Part shown: positions 15,120-22,439 of the stretch, piece by piece
Numbering within the stretch: the first letter of the stretch is position 1
Layout: the number at the start of each line of letters is the position of its first letter
Source of the DNA: Collinsella sp. AF33-16
Lineage (GTDB): Bacteria > Actinomycetota > Coriobacteriia > Coriobacteriales > Coriobacteriaceae
DNA length: 29,734 nt
NCBI RefSeq assembly: GCF_003475325.1
Contig: NZ_QRQC01000021.1
Coordinates: 1 to 29,734, forward strand
Direction: 5' to 3'
The notes under the pieces: model-generated
Seen by the model: the letters and a program-made list of their open reading frames with translations, nothing else
Databases searched by the model: none
What the model was told of the DNA's origin: nothing
Made by a program: the position numbers and the translations under genes

Positions 15120-17180
15120 ATGACTATGCAAAAAGACATGATGGGCCGCGCGGTCCGCGACTCGTTTGCCAAGCTGGACCCTCGCGTCCAGATTCAAAAC
15201 CCGGTCATGTTCCTGGTGTGGCTTTCAGCCGTCATGACCTCCGTCCTGGTCGTCGCTTCCATCTTCGGTGTGCGGGACGCGGGTGTGCCCACCTACTATG
15301 TGGTCGCCATCGCGGTCATCCTGTGGCTCACCGACCTGTTCTCGAACTTCGCCGAGGCGCTTGCCGAGGGCCGCGGTAAGGCTCAGGCTGATTCTCTGCG
15401 TGCGGCCAAGAAGGATGTCGAGGCCCATCGCATCGAGTCCGTTGAGGACAAGGAGCACTTCACCGTCGTTCCCGGCACCGAGCTCACGCGCGGCGACCTG
15501 GTGATCGTACGCGCCGGCGAGCAGATTCCCGGCGACGGCGACGTCATCGAGGGCGCTGCCTCCGTTGACGAGTCCGCCATCACCGGCGAGTCCGCCCCCG
15601 TGGTCCGCGAGGCCGGCGGCGACCGCTCTGCCGTTACCGGCGGTACCACGGTGCTGTCCGACTGGATCATCGTCAAGATCTCCAGTGAGCCCGGCCAGAG
15701 CTTCCTGGACAAGATGATCGCGATGGTCGAGGGTGCCGCGCGCAAGAAGACCCCTAACGAGATCGCTCTGGAGATCTTCCTGGTGGCCCTTTCCATCGTC
15801 TTTATTCTGGTCACGCTGGCCCTGTATTGTTACTCCTGCTTCTCGGTCGGTCTTAACGACATGGTCAACCCCACGGCCGTGACCACGCTCGTGGCGCTGC
15901 TCGTGTGCCTGGCTCCCACTACCATCGGCGCCCTTCTGTCCGCCATCGGCATCGCCGGCATGAGCCGTCTGAACGAGGCCAACGTGCTGGCCATGTCCGG
16001 CCGCGCCATCGAGGCCGCCGGCGACGTCGACATCCTCATGCTCGACAAGACCGGCACCATCACCCTGGGTAACCGCCAAGCCGCCGAGTTCATCCCGGTC
16101 GACGGCGTCGATCCCGCGGAGCTGGCCGATGCCGCCCAGCTTTCCTCGCTGGCCGACGAGACCCCCGAGGGCCGTTCCATCGTCGTGCTCGCCAAGGAGC
16201 AGTTCGGTCTGCGCGGCCGCACGCTCGAGGATAAGGGCATGGAGTTCATCCCGTTCACCGCGGCAACGCGTATGTCCGGCGTGAACTACGAGGGCAATGA
16301 GATCCGCAAGGGCGCTGCCGATTCCGTGCGCACCTATGTGGAGGCAGCCGGCGGCGTGTTCTCCCAGGAGTGCGAAGAGGCCGTCGAACGCATCGCCAAG
16401 GCCGGCGGCACCCCGCTGGTCGTGACCAAGAACTGCCGCGTGCTGGGCGTTGTGTACCTCAAGGACATCATCAAGTCCGGCGTTAAGGAGAAGTTCGCCG
16501 ACCTGCGCAAGATGGGCATCAAGACCATCATGGTGACGGGCGACAATCCGCTCACCGCCGCGGCAATCGCCGCCGAGGCCGGCGTTGACGACTTCCTGGC
16601 CGAGGCCACCCCTGAAGGCAAACTCGAGAAGATCCGCGAGTTCCAGCGTGAGGGTCACCTGGTCGCCATGACCGGTGACGGCACCAACGACGCGCCCGCT
16701 CTGGCCCAGGCCGACGTCGCCGTGGCCATGAACACGGGCACCCAGGCTGCCAAGGAGGCCGGCAACATGGTCGACCTCGACTCCAGCCCCACCAAGCTCA
16801 TCGAGGTCGTGCGTATTGGCAAGCAGCTGCTCATGACCCGCGGCTCGCTCACGACCTTCTCGGTGGCCAACGACGTGGCGAAGTACTTCGCTATTATCCC
16901 GGCCCTGTTCTCGCCGATCTATTCGGGACTGGGCGCCCTCAACATCCTGAGCCTCACCAACCCGTTAACGGCCGTGCTGTCCGCCATCATCTACAACGCG
17001 CTGGTCATCGTCGCGCTAATTCCGGCGGCTCTCAAGGGCGTCAAGTACCGCGAGGTTCCATCCGGCCAGCTGTTGACCCATAACCTGCTGGTGTGGGGTC
17101 TGGGCGGCATCGTGGCGCCGTTCGTATTCATCAAGATTATCGACATGCTGCTGGCCTTGTTCGGCATTGGCATGATGTAG
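15120..17180 (+). CDS. kdpB: KdpB, P-type ATPase catalytic subunit
   Basis: A 686-residue P-type ATPase that hydrolyses ATP to power K+ uptake by KdpFABC. Phosphorylation motif DKTGT has Asp309; the actuator motif TGES has Ser158, equivalent to the inhibitory phosphoserine (Ser162) of the E. coli enzyme; the nucleotide domain has [10 protein letters not shown] and KGA; the hinge is [16 protein letters not shown]. The start at 15120 follows AAAGGAGGG at good distance; the in-frame start at 15096 lies inside kdpA. KdpC follows 12 bases after the stop codon. No missing key residue was seen. Confidence 0.97.
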   Translation: MTMQKDMMGRAVRDSFAKLDPRVQIQNPVMFLVWLSAVMTSVLVVASIFGVRDAGVPTYYVVAIAVILWLTDLFSNFAEALAEGRGKAQADSLRAAKKDVEAHRIESVEDKEHFTVVPGTELTRGDLVIVRAGEQIPGDGDVIEGAASVDESAITGESAPVVREAGGDRSAVTGGTTVLSDWIIVKISSEPGQSFLDKMIAMVEGAARKKTPNEIALEIFLVALSIVFILVTLALYCYSCFSVGLNDMVNPTAVTTLVALLVCLAPTTIGALLSAIGIAGMSRLNEANVLAMSGRAIEAAGDVDILMLDKTGTITLGNRQAAEFIPVDGVDPAELADAAQLSSLADETPEGRSIVVLAKEQFGLRGRTLEDKGMEFIPFTAATRMSGVNYEGNEIRKGAADSVRTYVEAAGGVFSQECEEAVERIAKAGGTPLVVTKNCRVLGVVYLKDIIKSGVKEKFADLRKMGIKTIMVTGDNPLTAAAIAAEAGVDDFLAEATPEGKLEKIREFQREGHLVAMTGDGTNDAPALAQADVAVAMNTGTQAAKEAGNMVDLDSSPTKLIEVVRIGKQLLMTRGSLTTFSVANDVAKYFAIIPALFSPIYSGLGALNILSLTNPLTAVLSAIIYNALVIVALIPAALKGVKYREVPSGQLLTHNLLVWGLGGIVAPFVFIKIIDMLLALFGIGMM

Positions 17181-17192
17181 ACGGAGGTTTGT

Positions 17193-17783
17193 ATGTTCAA
17201 AGGTATCGCATCGCGCGCACTTGGCGTGTTCGCGCTGTTTACCATCGTCTGCGGCCTGGGATACACGCTCGTGGTGACCGGCGTCGCGCAGCTTGCGTTT
17301 CCGTACCAGGCGAACGGATCGCTTATTACGGTCGACGGCAAGGTTGTGGGTTCCGAGCTCATCGGCCAGAACTTCGATGACGAAGCCCACATGTGGGGTC
17401 GTATCCAGAACGTGTCAATTGTCGAAGGCGAAGACGGCGAGCTCATGGCGTATGGTGCCCCGTCCAACCTGTCCCCGGCGAGTGAGAAGTATCGGCAGCT
17501 TGTGGATGCGCGCGTGAAGAAGATTCGCGCCGCCAACTCCGATGCCGATATGGACGCTGTGCCCGTCGACCTGGTGACGTGTTCGGGGTCCGGCCTCGAC
17601 CCGGAGATCTCTCCGGATGCCGCCGAGTACCAGGTCCCGCGCCTTGCCAAGGCCACGGGCAAGAGCGAAGACGAGGTGCGCGAGATCATCGCCCAGTGCA
17701 CCAAGGGCCGATTCCTGGGCGTCTTCGGCGAGCCCACGGTCAACGTGCTTAAGGTGAACCTTATGCTGGACGGCGCGCTGTAG
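17193..17783 (+). CDS. kdpC: KdpC, accessory subunit of the potassium-transporting ATPase
   Basis: A 196-residue KdpC: one N-terminal transmembrane helix (about 10-34, VFALFTIVCGLGYTLVVTGV) and a soluble extracytoplasmic domain with the family blocks GSELIGQNF, the segment around YGAPSNLSPAS, then VPVDLVTCSGSGLDPEISPDAA, which holds the most conserved part of the family, and GEPTVNVLKVNLMLD at the end. KdpC raises the ATP affinity of KdpB. The start at 17193 has CGGAGG. It is the last gene of kdpFABC; repeat copy B with a hairpin and T-run follows 47 bases after the stop codon and probably ends the transcript. Confidence 0.96.
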   Translation: MFKGIASRALGVFALFTIVCGLGYTLVVTGVAQLAFPYQANGSLITVDGKVVGSELIGQNFDDEAHMWGRIQNVSIVEGEDGELMAYGAPSNLSPASEKYRQLVDARVKKIRAANSDADMDAVPVDLVTCSGSGLDPEISPDAAEYQVPRLAKATGKSEDEVREIIAQCTKGRFLGVFGEPTVNVLKVNLMLDGAL

Positions 17784-17830
17784 GTGAGGAAGTGGCGGAT
17801 GAGGGCATGACTGACTATCTGAGCCCTCAA

Positions 17831-17931
17831 TTCCACCCCGCCCATCGGTTGCGGTGAAATACGGACTGTTTTGGCTGTCAAAAGTCTCATCTACTCCGTA
17901 TTCCACCGCAACTTTTTTGTGAGGGTCGGGA
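17831..17931 (+). repeat. Dispersed hairpin repeat, copy B, right of kdp
   Basis: GTTGCGGTGAAATACGGA (17848-17865) and TCCGTATTCCACCGCAAC (17895-17912) form an 18-bp inverted repeat with one mismatch, followed by TTTTTT (17913-17918). Over about 95 bases it differs from copy A (9416-9512) only at scattered positions and has the same orientation. As the first T-run hairpin after kdpC it probably also serves as terminator. Confidence 0.85.
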
Positions 17932-18031
17932 TTGAAGGTGGGGAGTGCGAGCGAGTGCGAATGCGGCGGATACTGATACGATAAGTACGTTAGTAACTGC
18001 CGCCGAGCGGCTCAAACGAAAGGAAGCCTGC

Positions 18032-19981
18032 ATGGAGTCTTCTGCCTATCCAATGCTCTTTAGCCCGATCAAGGTCGGTACGACCGAGGTCAAGAACCGC
18101 GTCTTTATGCCGCCAGTGTCAACCAACCTGGCCGATCATGGCTATGTGACCGACGACTTGGTCGATCATTACCGCGCCCGCGCCAAGGGCGGCGTGGGCC
18201 TCATCATCACCGAGGTCGTGACGGTCGAGCCCACCTATACCTATCTGCCGGGTGACATGTGCTGCTACGACGACACGTTTATCCCCGGCTGGGAAAAGCT
18301 CGCCGCGGCCGTCCACGAGTACGGCTGCAAGATCATGCCGCAGCTCTTCCACCCCGCCTACATGGCCTTTAACATTCCAGGCACGCCGCGCCTGATCGCC
18401 CCGTCCTTTGTGGGCCCGTCCTATGCCCGCGAGGCACCGCGTCCCATCACGGTTGACGAGATCCACGAGCTCACGCATCAGTTCGGCGACGCTGCCGTGC
18501 GTATGCAGAAGGCCGGCGTCGATGGCGTCGAGGTCCATGCGGCGCACGCCCACGGTATGCTCGGCGGCTTTTTGACTCCGCTCTACAACAAGCGTACCGA
18601 CGAGTACGGCGGCTCGCTCGACGCCCGCATGCGCTTCCTGCTCGAGGTCATCGCCGAGATTCGCGAGCGCTGCGGCAAGGACTTCATTATCGACGTCCGT
18701 ATCTCGGGCGACGAGTACACCGATGGCGGCCTGACCCTCAACGACATGATCTACGTCTCGCGTCGCCTGGAGAAGGCCGGCGTCGACATGATTCATGTGT
18801 CGGGCGGCACCACCATCAAGCGTGGCTCCGCAATTCCCGCCGCCGGTACGCAGCAGGCCTCGCATGCCGCCTGCTCGCGCGAGATTAAGAAGCACGTCAA
18901 CATTCCCGTTGCCACGGTCGGCCGCATCAACGAGGCCTGGATCGCCGAGGAGCTGATCGAGGACGGCGCCGCCGACATCTGCATGATGGGCCGCGCCAAT
19001 CTGTGCGATGCCGAGTTCTGCAATAAGGCGGCTGCCGGCAACGCCGACGAGATCCGTCCCTGCATCGGCTGCCTGCGCTGCCTGAACGGCATCATGTTTG
19101 GCAAGCGCATCTCCTGCACCGTCAACCCGGACGTCGAGCGCGACGAGGCCGGCTACGAGCCTGCCGCCGAGGCCAAGAACGTGCTCGTCGTGGGCGCCGG
19201 TCCCGCTGGCATGGAGGCGGCCTACATTGCCGCCAAGCGCGGCCATAACGTGGTGCTCGTGGATAAGCAGGACGAACCGGGCGGCGAGATGCGCATCGCG
19301 GCCGTTCCGCCGGCAAAGCAGGAGCTCACTCGTGTGATCAAGTACCAGTACCGTCGCCTGGCCGAGGCCGGCGTCACGTGCGTATTTGGCACTGAGCTTA
19401 CTGCCGAGGACATTCAGCGTGACTACGCCGGCTACGAGGTCGTCCTAGCTTATGGCGCCGAGCCCATCGCTCCGGCCTTCATGCAGGGCTTTAAGCAGGT
19501 TATGACGGCTGACGACCTGTTGGGCGGCAAGGCTTTTCCGGGCAAGAAGATCGTCATCGTGGGCGGCGGCACCGTCGGCTGCGAGACGGCCGATTACCTG
19601 GCCCCGTTGGTCAACGACCTGTCGCCGGCCAATCGCGATGTCACCGTCATCGAGATGACCAAGACGCTCGCCGCCAACGAGGGCGGTGCCGGCCGCGCGG
19701 TGCTCATCACGCGCATGCTCTCCAAGGGTGTCCACGTGCTGACTGAGGCCAAGGTGACCGAGATTACCGAGGATGCTATCAGCTACGAGAAGGACGGCGA
19801 GGTCCACACCATCACCGGTGCCGATACGCTGGTGCTTGCCATGGGCTATCGTCCCAATACCAAGCTGGCAGACGACCTGGCTGCAGCCGGTGTTGCCACC
19901 CACGTGCTGGGCGATGCCAACAAGTGCGGTAACATTCGCGACGCCATCGGCGATGGCTACAAGGTTGCCTGCGAGCTCTAG
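18032..19981 (+). CDS. NADH:flavin oxidoreductase of the 2-enoate/2,4-dienoyl-CoA reductase type
   Basis: A 649-residue flavoenzyme. Residues 1-340 are an Old-Yellow-Enzyme TIM barrel (KNRVFMPPVSTN, GGFLTPLYNKRTDEYGGSLD, RISGDEY, GRINEAWIAEELIEDGAAD). A 4Fe-4S site follows at Cys344, 347, 350 and 362 (CIGCLRC, then C). The C-terminal half is an FAD/NADH module with VVGAGPAGMEAA (about 385-397) and a second Rossmann motif VIVGGGTVGCE. Relatives reduce C=C bonds of enoates, dienoyl-CoA, bile-acid intermediates (BaiCD, BaiH) or aromatic acrylates; the substrate cannot be read. The start at 18032 follows GAAAGGAAG. The gene stands alone, between repeat copy B and a REP-like element. The remnant of a GntR regulator faces it on the other strand. 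Confidence 0.9.
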   Translation: MESSAYPMLFSPIKVGTTEVKNRVFMPPVSTNLADHGYVTDDLVDHYRARAKGGVGLIITEVVTVEPTYTYLPGDMCCYDDTFIPGWEKLAAAVHEYGCKIMPQLFHPAYMAFNIPGTPRLIAPSFVGPSYAREAPRPITVDEIHELTHQFGDAAVRMQKAGVDGVEVHAAHAHGMLGGFLTPLYNKRTDEYGGSLDARMRFLLEVIAEIRERCGKDFIIDVRISGDEYTDGGLTLNDMIYVSRRLEKAGVDMIHVSGGTTIKRGSAIPAAGTQQASHAACSREIKKHVNIPVATVGRINEAWIAEELIEDGAADICMMGRANLCDAEFCNKAAAGNADEIRPCIGCLRCLNGIMFGKRISCTVNPDVERDEAGYEPAAEAKNVLVVGAGPAGMEAAYIAAKRGHNVVLVDKQDEPGGEMRIAAVPPAKQELTRVIKYQYRRLAEAGVTCVFGTELTAEDIQRDYAGYEVVLAYGAEPIAPAFMQGFKQVMTADDLLGGKAFPGKKIVIVGGGTVGCETADYLAPLVNDLSPANRDVTVIEMTKTLAANEGGAGRAVLITRMLSKGVHVLTEAKVTEITEDAISYEKDGEVHTITGADTLVLAMGYRPNTKLADDLAAAGVATHVLGDANKCGNIRDAIGDGYKVACEL

Positions 19982-19999
19982 TTAACCCTTTGTTGCGTG

Positions 20000-20046
20000 G
20001 GGGCCAGGTTACTTTGCGCTAAGTTGATGCATGTAAACCTGACCCC
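20000..20046. repeat. REP-like inverted repeat after the reductase gene
   Basis: GGGGCCAGGTT (20000-20010) and AACCTGACCCC (20036-20046) pair with one G-U or mismatched position around a 25-base loop. A single arm of the same type, AACCTGTCCCC, occurs at 8955-8965. Such GGGGnCAGGTT ends are common in dispersed intergenic palindromes. No transposase of the RAYT type is in the window. Confidence 0.5.
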
Positions 20047-20055
20047 ATTGCACCA

Positions 20056-20096
20056 TTTGATAAAACGCAAGCGCTCGCTGCCTGCGTTTTATCAAA
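20056..20096. terminator. Perfect 14-bp hairpin, probable bidirectional terminator
   Basis: TTTGATAAAACGCA (20056-20069) and TGCGTTTTATCAAA (20083-20096) are a perfect 14-bp inverted repeat with a 13-base loop. It lies between the reductase gene (plus) and the end of the GntR remnant (minus), where a two-way terminator is expected, but only short T-runs are present in the arms. Confidence 0.5.
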
Positions 20097-20115
20097 GAAA
20101 GATTATTGTCGAGCC

Positions 20116-20388
20116 TTAAATGCCTTTTGTTTGTGTGCCTTCCGCAATCATATTGCGGTTGTAGACCAGGTGCAGATACATCGCATCGTGAGCGGCGGTG
20201 GGGTTGCGCGTCTCAATGGCGTCGGCCACACCGTGGTGCGTGCGGATGGTCTCCTCGACGAACTTTTTTGCCCGTTACGTCGATAAAGAGGGGAACGGAT
20301 GCCTTGAGCACACCCATCAGACGGGTAACGGCGAGGTTGCCGCCATCCCAGGGCGGCTTCATGGGGTAGCGCCCGTACGCATCGAATT
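20116..20388 (-). pseudogene. Remnant of a GntR-family regulator, C-terminal FCD domain, frameshifted
   Basis: The minus strand encodes FDAYGRYPMKPPWDGGNLAVTR (here read as FDAYGRYPMK followed by PPWDGGNLAVTR), then LMGVLKASVPLFIDVTGKK. After a run of six A (20265-20270) the frame must shift by one base to continue FVEETIRTHHGVADAIETRN and PTAAHDAMYLHLVYNR to the stop at 20116. This is the C-terminal helical FCD domain of a FadR-type GntR regulator, with ligand-site histidines in RTHHGVADAI and YLHL. The DNA-binding half is missing: a terminator hairpin lies immediately upstream. Truncation plus frameshift make it a clear pseudogene. It may once have controlled the reductase at 18032-19981 or a lost neighbour. 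It is not a copy of the intact GntR gene at 22440. Confidence 0.75.
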
Positions 20389-20412
20389 TTTCCTCTCATA
20401 GATGTGCGGCAC

Positions 20413-20450
20413 AAAGAGCCCCGAGTTCATACGAGCTCGGGGCTCTTTTC
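20413..20450 (+). terminator. Hairpin terminator between the GntR remnant and the AlbA-type regulator
   Basis: AAAGAGCCCCGAG (20413-20425) pairs perfectly with CTCGGGGCTCTTT (20435-20447) around a 9-base loop, with TTTT closing the right arm. A weaker T-run exists on the other strand, so it may work both ways. It now has no obvious intact gene upstream. Confidence 0.75.
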
Positions 20451-20474
20451 GTTTGGATTTCAGACGTATTGACA

Positions 20475-20607
20475 GACGAAAACAGTCTGCGTCCGGTATT
20501 GAGCCATACGAAAGCGAAATTATGCGTCTTAATTCCGTACGCAAATCAAGACGAAAACAGTTTGCGTCTTATATAAATCAGTACGCAAACGGTTTTCGTC
20601 TTATAAT
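20475..20607 (+). promoter_or_regulatory. Three 19-bp palindromic operators over the promoter of the AlbA-type regulator
   Basis: The palindrome GACGMAAACNGTTTKCGTC occurs as GACGAAAACAGTCTGCGTC (20475-20493), GACGAAAACAGTTTGCGTC (20550-20568) and TACGCAAACGGTTTTCGTC (20582-20600). Centres are 75 and 32 bases apart, close to whole helical turns. The third copy ends one base before a perfect -10 box TATAAT (20602-20607), so binding there would block RNA polymerase. Related half-sites (TACGAAA, TACGCAAA, GTACGAAAC) fill the gaps. Probably an autoregulated promoter. Confidence 0.6.
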
Positions 20608-20644
20608 ACGGTTATGAATGGTACGAAACGAGGGGGTTGTGCAT

Positions 20645-21898
20645 ATGGTTGTTAGAGAGAGCCCTACAGTCGAATACAAGGAAAGCGTTACGCCGACGTT
20701 TCTTAAAACGGTGAGCGCCTATGCAAACTATGGGACGGGCAAGATTGAGTTTGGCGTTGATGACGAGGGCGTGGTTGTCGGCCTTGCAGATCCGGTCGCA
20801 GAGTGTCTCCGCATCGAGAACATGATTAATGACAGCTTGGACCCCGCTCCCCGTTACACGCTCGAGCCCGATGAGAAACACGGGACCGTAATCCTTACGG
20901 TTTATGAGGGACAGGACAAACCCTATCGAAGCAAGGGAAAGGCCTACAGGCGAAACGATTCGGCAACGGTGGAGGTCGACCGGTTTGAGTATGGCAGGCT
21001 GACGCTCGAAGGCAGCAACGTAACGTTCGACGCGCTCACGTCGGCTCGCCAGGACTTGAGCTTTCATACGCTCGAGCATAAGTGTGTTGAACACCTCGGC
21101 ATTTCCGAGCTAACGTCGGATATCTTGCGTACGCTCCGCTTGCTCGGCAAGGATGGCTATACCAATGCCGCGGCGATTTTAGCGGATAAGAATGATTTTC
21201 CAGGCATCGACTGCGTCCGTTTTGGCGATACCGAGGATGTGATCTTGGATCGCGAGGCGGCGACAAATGTATCCGCAATTGAGCAGGCGGACAGGGCGGT
21301 GGCTATGTTTGCACGCTACTACCGTTATGAGCGTATCGAAGGGATGGAGCGCGTCCAAACCGATCGAATTCCTCTTGAGGCATTCCGCGAAGCTGTTGCA
21401 AACGCTTTAGTGCATCGGACGTGGGACGTTCGAGCGAACGTTCAAATTGCCCTGTACGATGATCGCGTCGTTGTGACCTCCCCCGGATCGCTGCCCGCCG
21501 GTTTGACGACGGAACAATACCTGTATGGGCAGATATCCGTGCTCAGAAACCCCATCGTTGCAGAGGCCTTCTTAAAGCTGGATTACATCGAGAAATTTGG
21601 TACGGGAATTGCGCGCATTAGACGTGCCTATCGCGATTCGATCAATCAACCAATTTTTGATGTTCGCGGCGGCATGGTGGCCGTCACATTGCCCGTTACC
21701 GATGCCTTTGAAGGGTCCGAGGAAGAGGTCCAGGTTCTCAAGGCCTTGTCGGGCGGGCGAATTATGTCGCGAAGCGAGATTGAAAAACAGACGGGGCTGA
21801 GCCGCATGCGGACGTTGGCGGCACTCGAATCTCTGCTTGAACGGAATGCAATCGTAAGGCAGGGAACCGGGCGGGCCACGAAATACGAGCGCTCATAG
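20645..21898 (+). CDS. AlbA/Schlafen-domain ATP-binding transcriptional regulator
   Basis: A 417-residue protein of the ATP-binding HTH regulator family. The N-terminal AlbA_2 (divergent AAA-4, Schlafen-like) domain, about 5-115, starts with EYKES and has GTGKIEFGVDDEG and KAYRRNDSATVEV. The middle is a GHKL/HATPase_c_4-like domain with EAFREAVANALVHRTWD and VTSPGSLPAGLT. The C-terminal winged helix (about 355-415) has MSRSEIEKQTGLSRMRTLAALESLL. The role in related proteins is mostly unknown. The start at 20645 has GAGGGGG eight bases upstream; the in-frame ATG at 20618 would sit almost at the transcription start. Its promoter carries three palindromes. It ends with a terminator, stands alone, and its context is accessory. 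Confidence 0.82.
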   Translation: MVVRESPTVEYKESVTPTFLKTVSAYANYGTGKIEFGVDDEGVVVGLADPVAECLRIENMINDSLDPAPRYTLEPDEKHGTVILTVYEGQDKPYRSKGKAYRRNDSATVEVDRFEYGRLTLEGSNVTFDALTSARQDLSFHTLEHKCVEHLGISELTSDILRTLRLLGKDGYTNAAAILADKNDFPGIDCVRFGDTEDVILDREAATNVSAIEQADRAVAMFARYYRYERIEGMERVQTDRIPLEAFREAVANALVHRTWDVRANVQIALYDDRVVVTSPGSLPAGLTTEQYLYGQISVLRNPIVAEAFLKLDYIEKFGTGIARIRRAYRDSINQPIFDVRGGMVAVTLPVTDAFEGSEEEVQVLKALSGGRIMSRSEIEKQTGLSRMRTLAALESLLERNAIVRQGTGRATKYERS

Positions 21899-21920
21899 TC
21901 CAAAAGAGCCATGGTACAAG

Positions 21921-21954
21921 ACGGACCCCAAGCCAGCGTTGGCTTGGGGTCCGT
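21921..21954 (+). terminator. Hairpin terminator after the AlbA-type regulator
   Basis: ACGGACCCCAAGCCA (21921-21935) pairs perfectly with TGGCTTGGGGTCCGT (21940-21954) around a 4-base loop, followed by TATAT. It starts 22 bases after the stop codon. The T-run is short but the 15-bp stem is strong. Confidence 0.75.
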
Positions 21955-21991
21955 TATATCCCGGATGGTAATGGGCCGATTATTGTCAAGT

Positions 21992-22041
21992 TATAGCAAA
22001 GTACAGCGACGTACAGCAAAGTATAGTGAGATATAGCAAGC
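21992..22041. repeat. Five tandem copies of a degenerate 10-bp unit
   Basis: Consecutive units are TATAGCAAAG, TACAGCGACG, TACAGCAAAG, TATAGTGAGA and TATAGCAAGC, with part of a sixth (GTATAGCG). The constant core is TAYAGY. The period of 10 bases equals about one helical turn, so the cores face the same side of the DNA. No open frame covers it. Function unknown; phased protein-binding sites or a decayed satellite are possible. Confidence 0.7.
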
Positions 22042-22052
22042 CGTATAGCGCG

Positions 22053-22101
22053 CCTTGATTTTCAACCCTTGATTATCAACCGTCCGTATTTCACAGCAAC
22101 T
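22053..22101. repeat. Two tandem 14-bp palindromic units and an orphan arm of the kdp-flanking repeat
   Basis: CCTTGATTTTCAAC (22053-22066) and CCTTGATTATCAAC (22067-22080) are adjacent copies differing at one base; each contains a TTGAT/ATCAA-type palindrome. Directly after them GTCCGTATTTCACAGCAACT (22082-22101) matches 19 of 20 bases of the reverse complement of the left arm of repeat copies A and B. The second arm is not found. Confidence 0.6.
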
Positions 22102-22439
22102 TATAACAGGCTCGGGGTGCCAATTTGGGGTGCAGTAGTGCTGCGCCACGAAAAGGGCCTATCTACTACGTTTAAGCCGCAGGGGTCAACCATAGTCGGT
22201 TTTTTCGAAAATCGACAAGCTGTCTACCTGCGGTTTTGTTTTCACGGTTTTCGGTATGGCCGAGGCTATCCGTGTTAACGTAATAGATGGGCCACTTTTG
22301 TGGCAAGGGGGGCCGATCTGCGGGCCAGGGTAGCTAAAAGAGCCCCGTCCCAAAAAGACTGATTGGGAGCTGGGGCGTGTCGATGCGATAGTATTACGTG
22401 GTGAAATTCGACAAACCGTGAGCTTCATCCGAGGGCTTT
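22102..22439. other. Non-coding stretch with short hairpins before the GntR gene
   Basis: No gene is supported here. Visible are CCGCAGG/CCTGCGG arms (about 22177-22233) enclosing an imperfect GTCG/CGAC hairpin, the hairpin GCCAC/GTGGC (22291-22304), and a GCCCC/GGGGC stem with an inner CCCA/TGGG pair (22342-22376). TGTCGA and TCGACA (about 22378-22415) flank the likely promoter of the GntR gene, possibly as its operator. The mixture suggests decayed intergenic elements. Confidence 0.4.

Noticed and set aside
13112..16658. Minus-strand frames opposite kdpA and kdpB
   Set aside because: KdpA and KdpB have all family motifs on the plus strand; the opposite frames are antisense artefacts.
20106..20414. 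Small intact genes in the 20.1-20.4 kb region on either strand
   Set aside because: The only frames with protein-like sequence are the two parts of the GntR FCD remnant; other open frames overlap it out of phase.
21992..22041. CRISPR array
   Set aside because: Units are 10 bases long with no spacers, and no cas gene is in the window.
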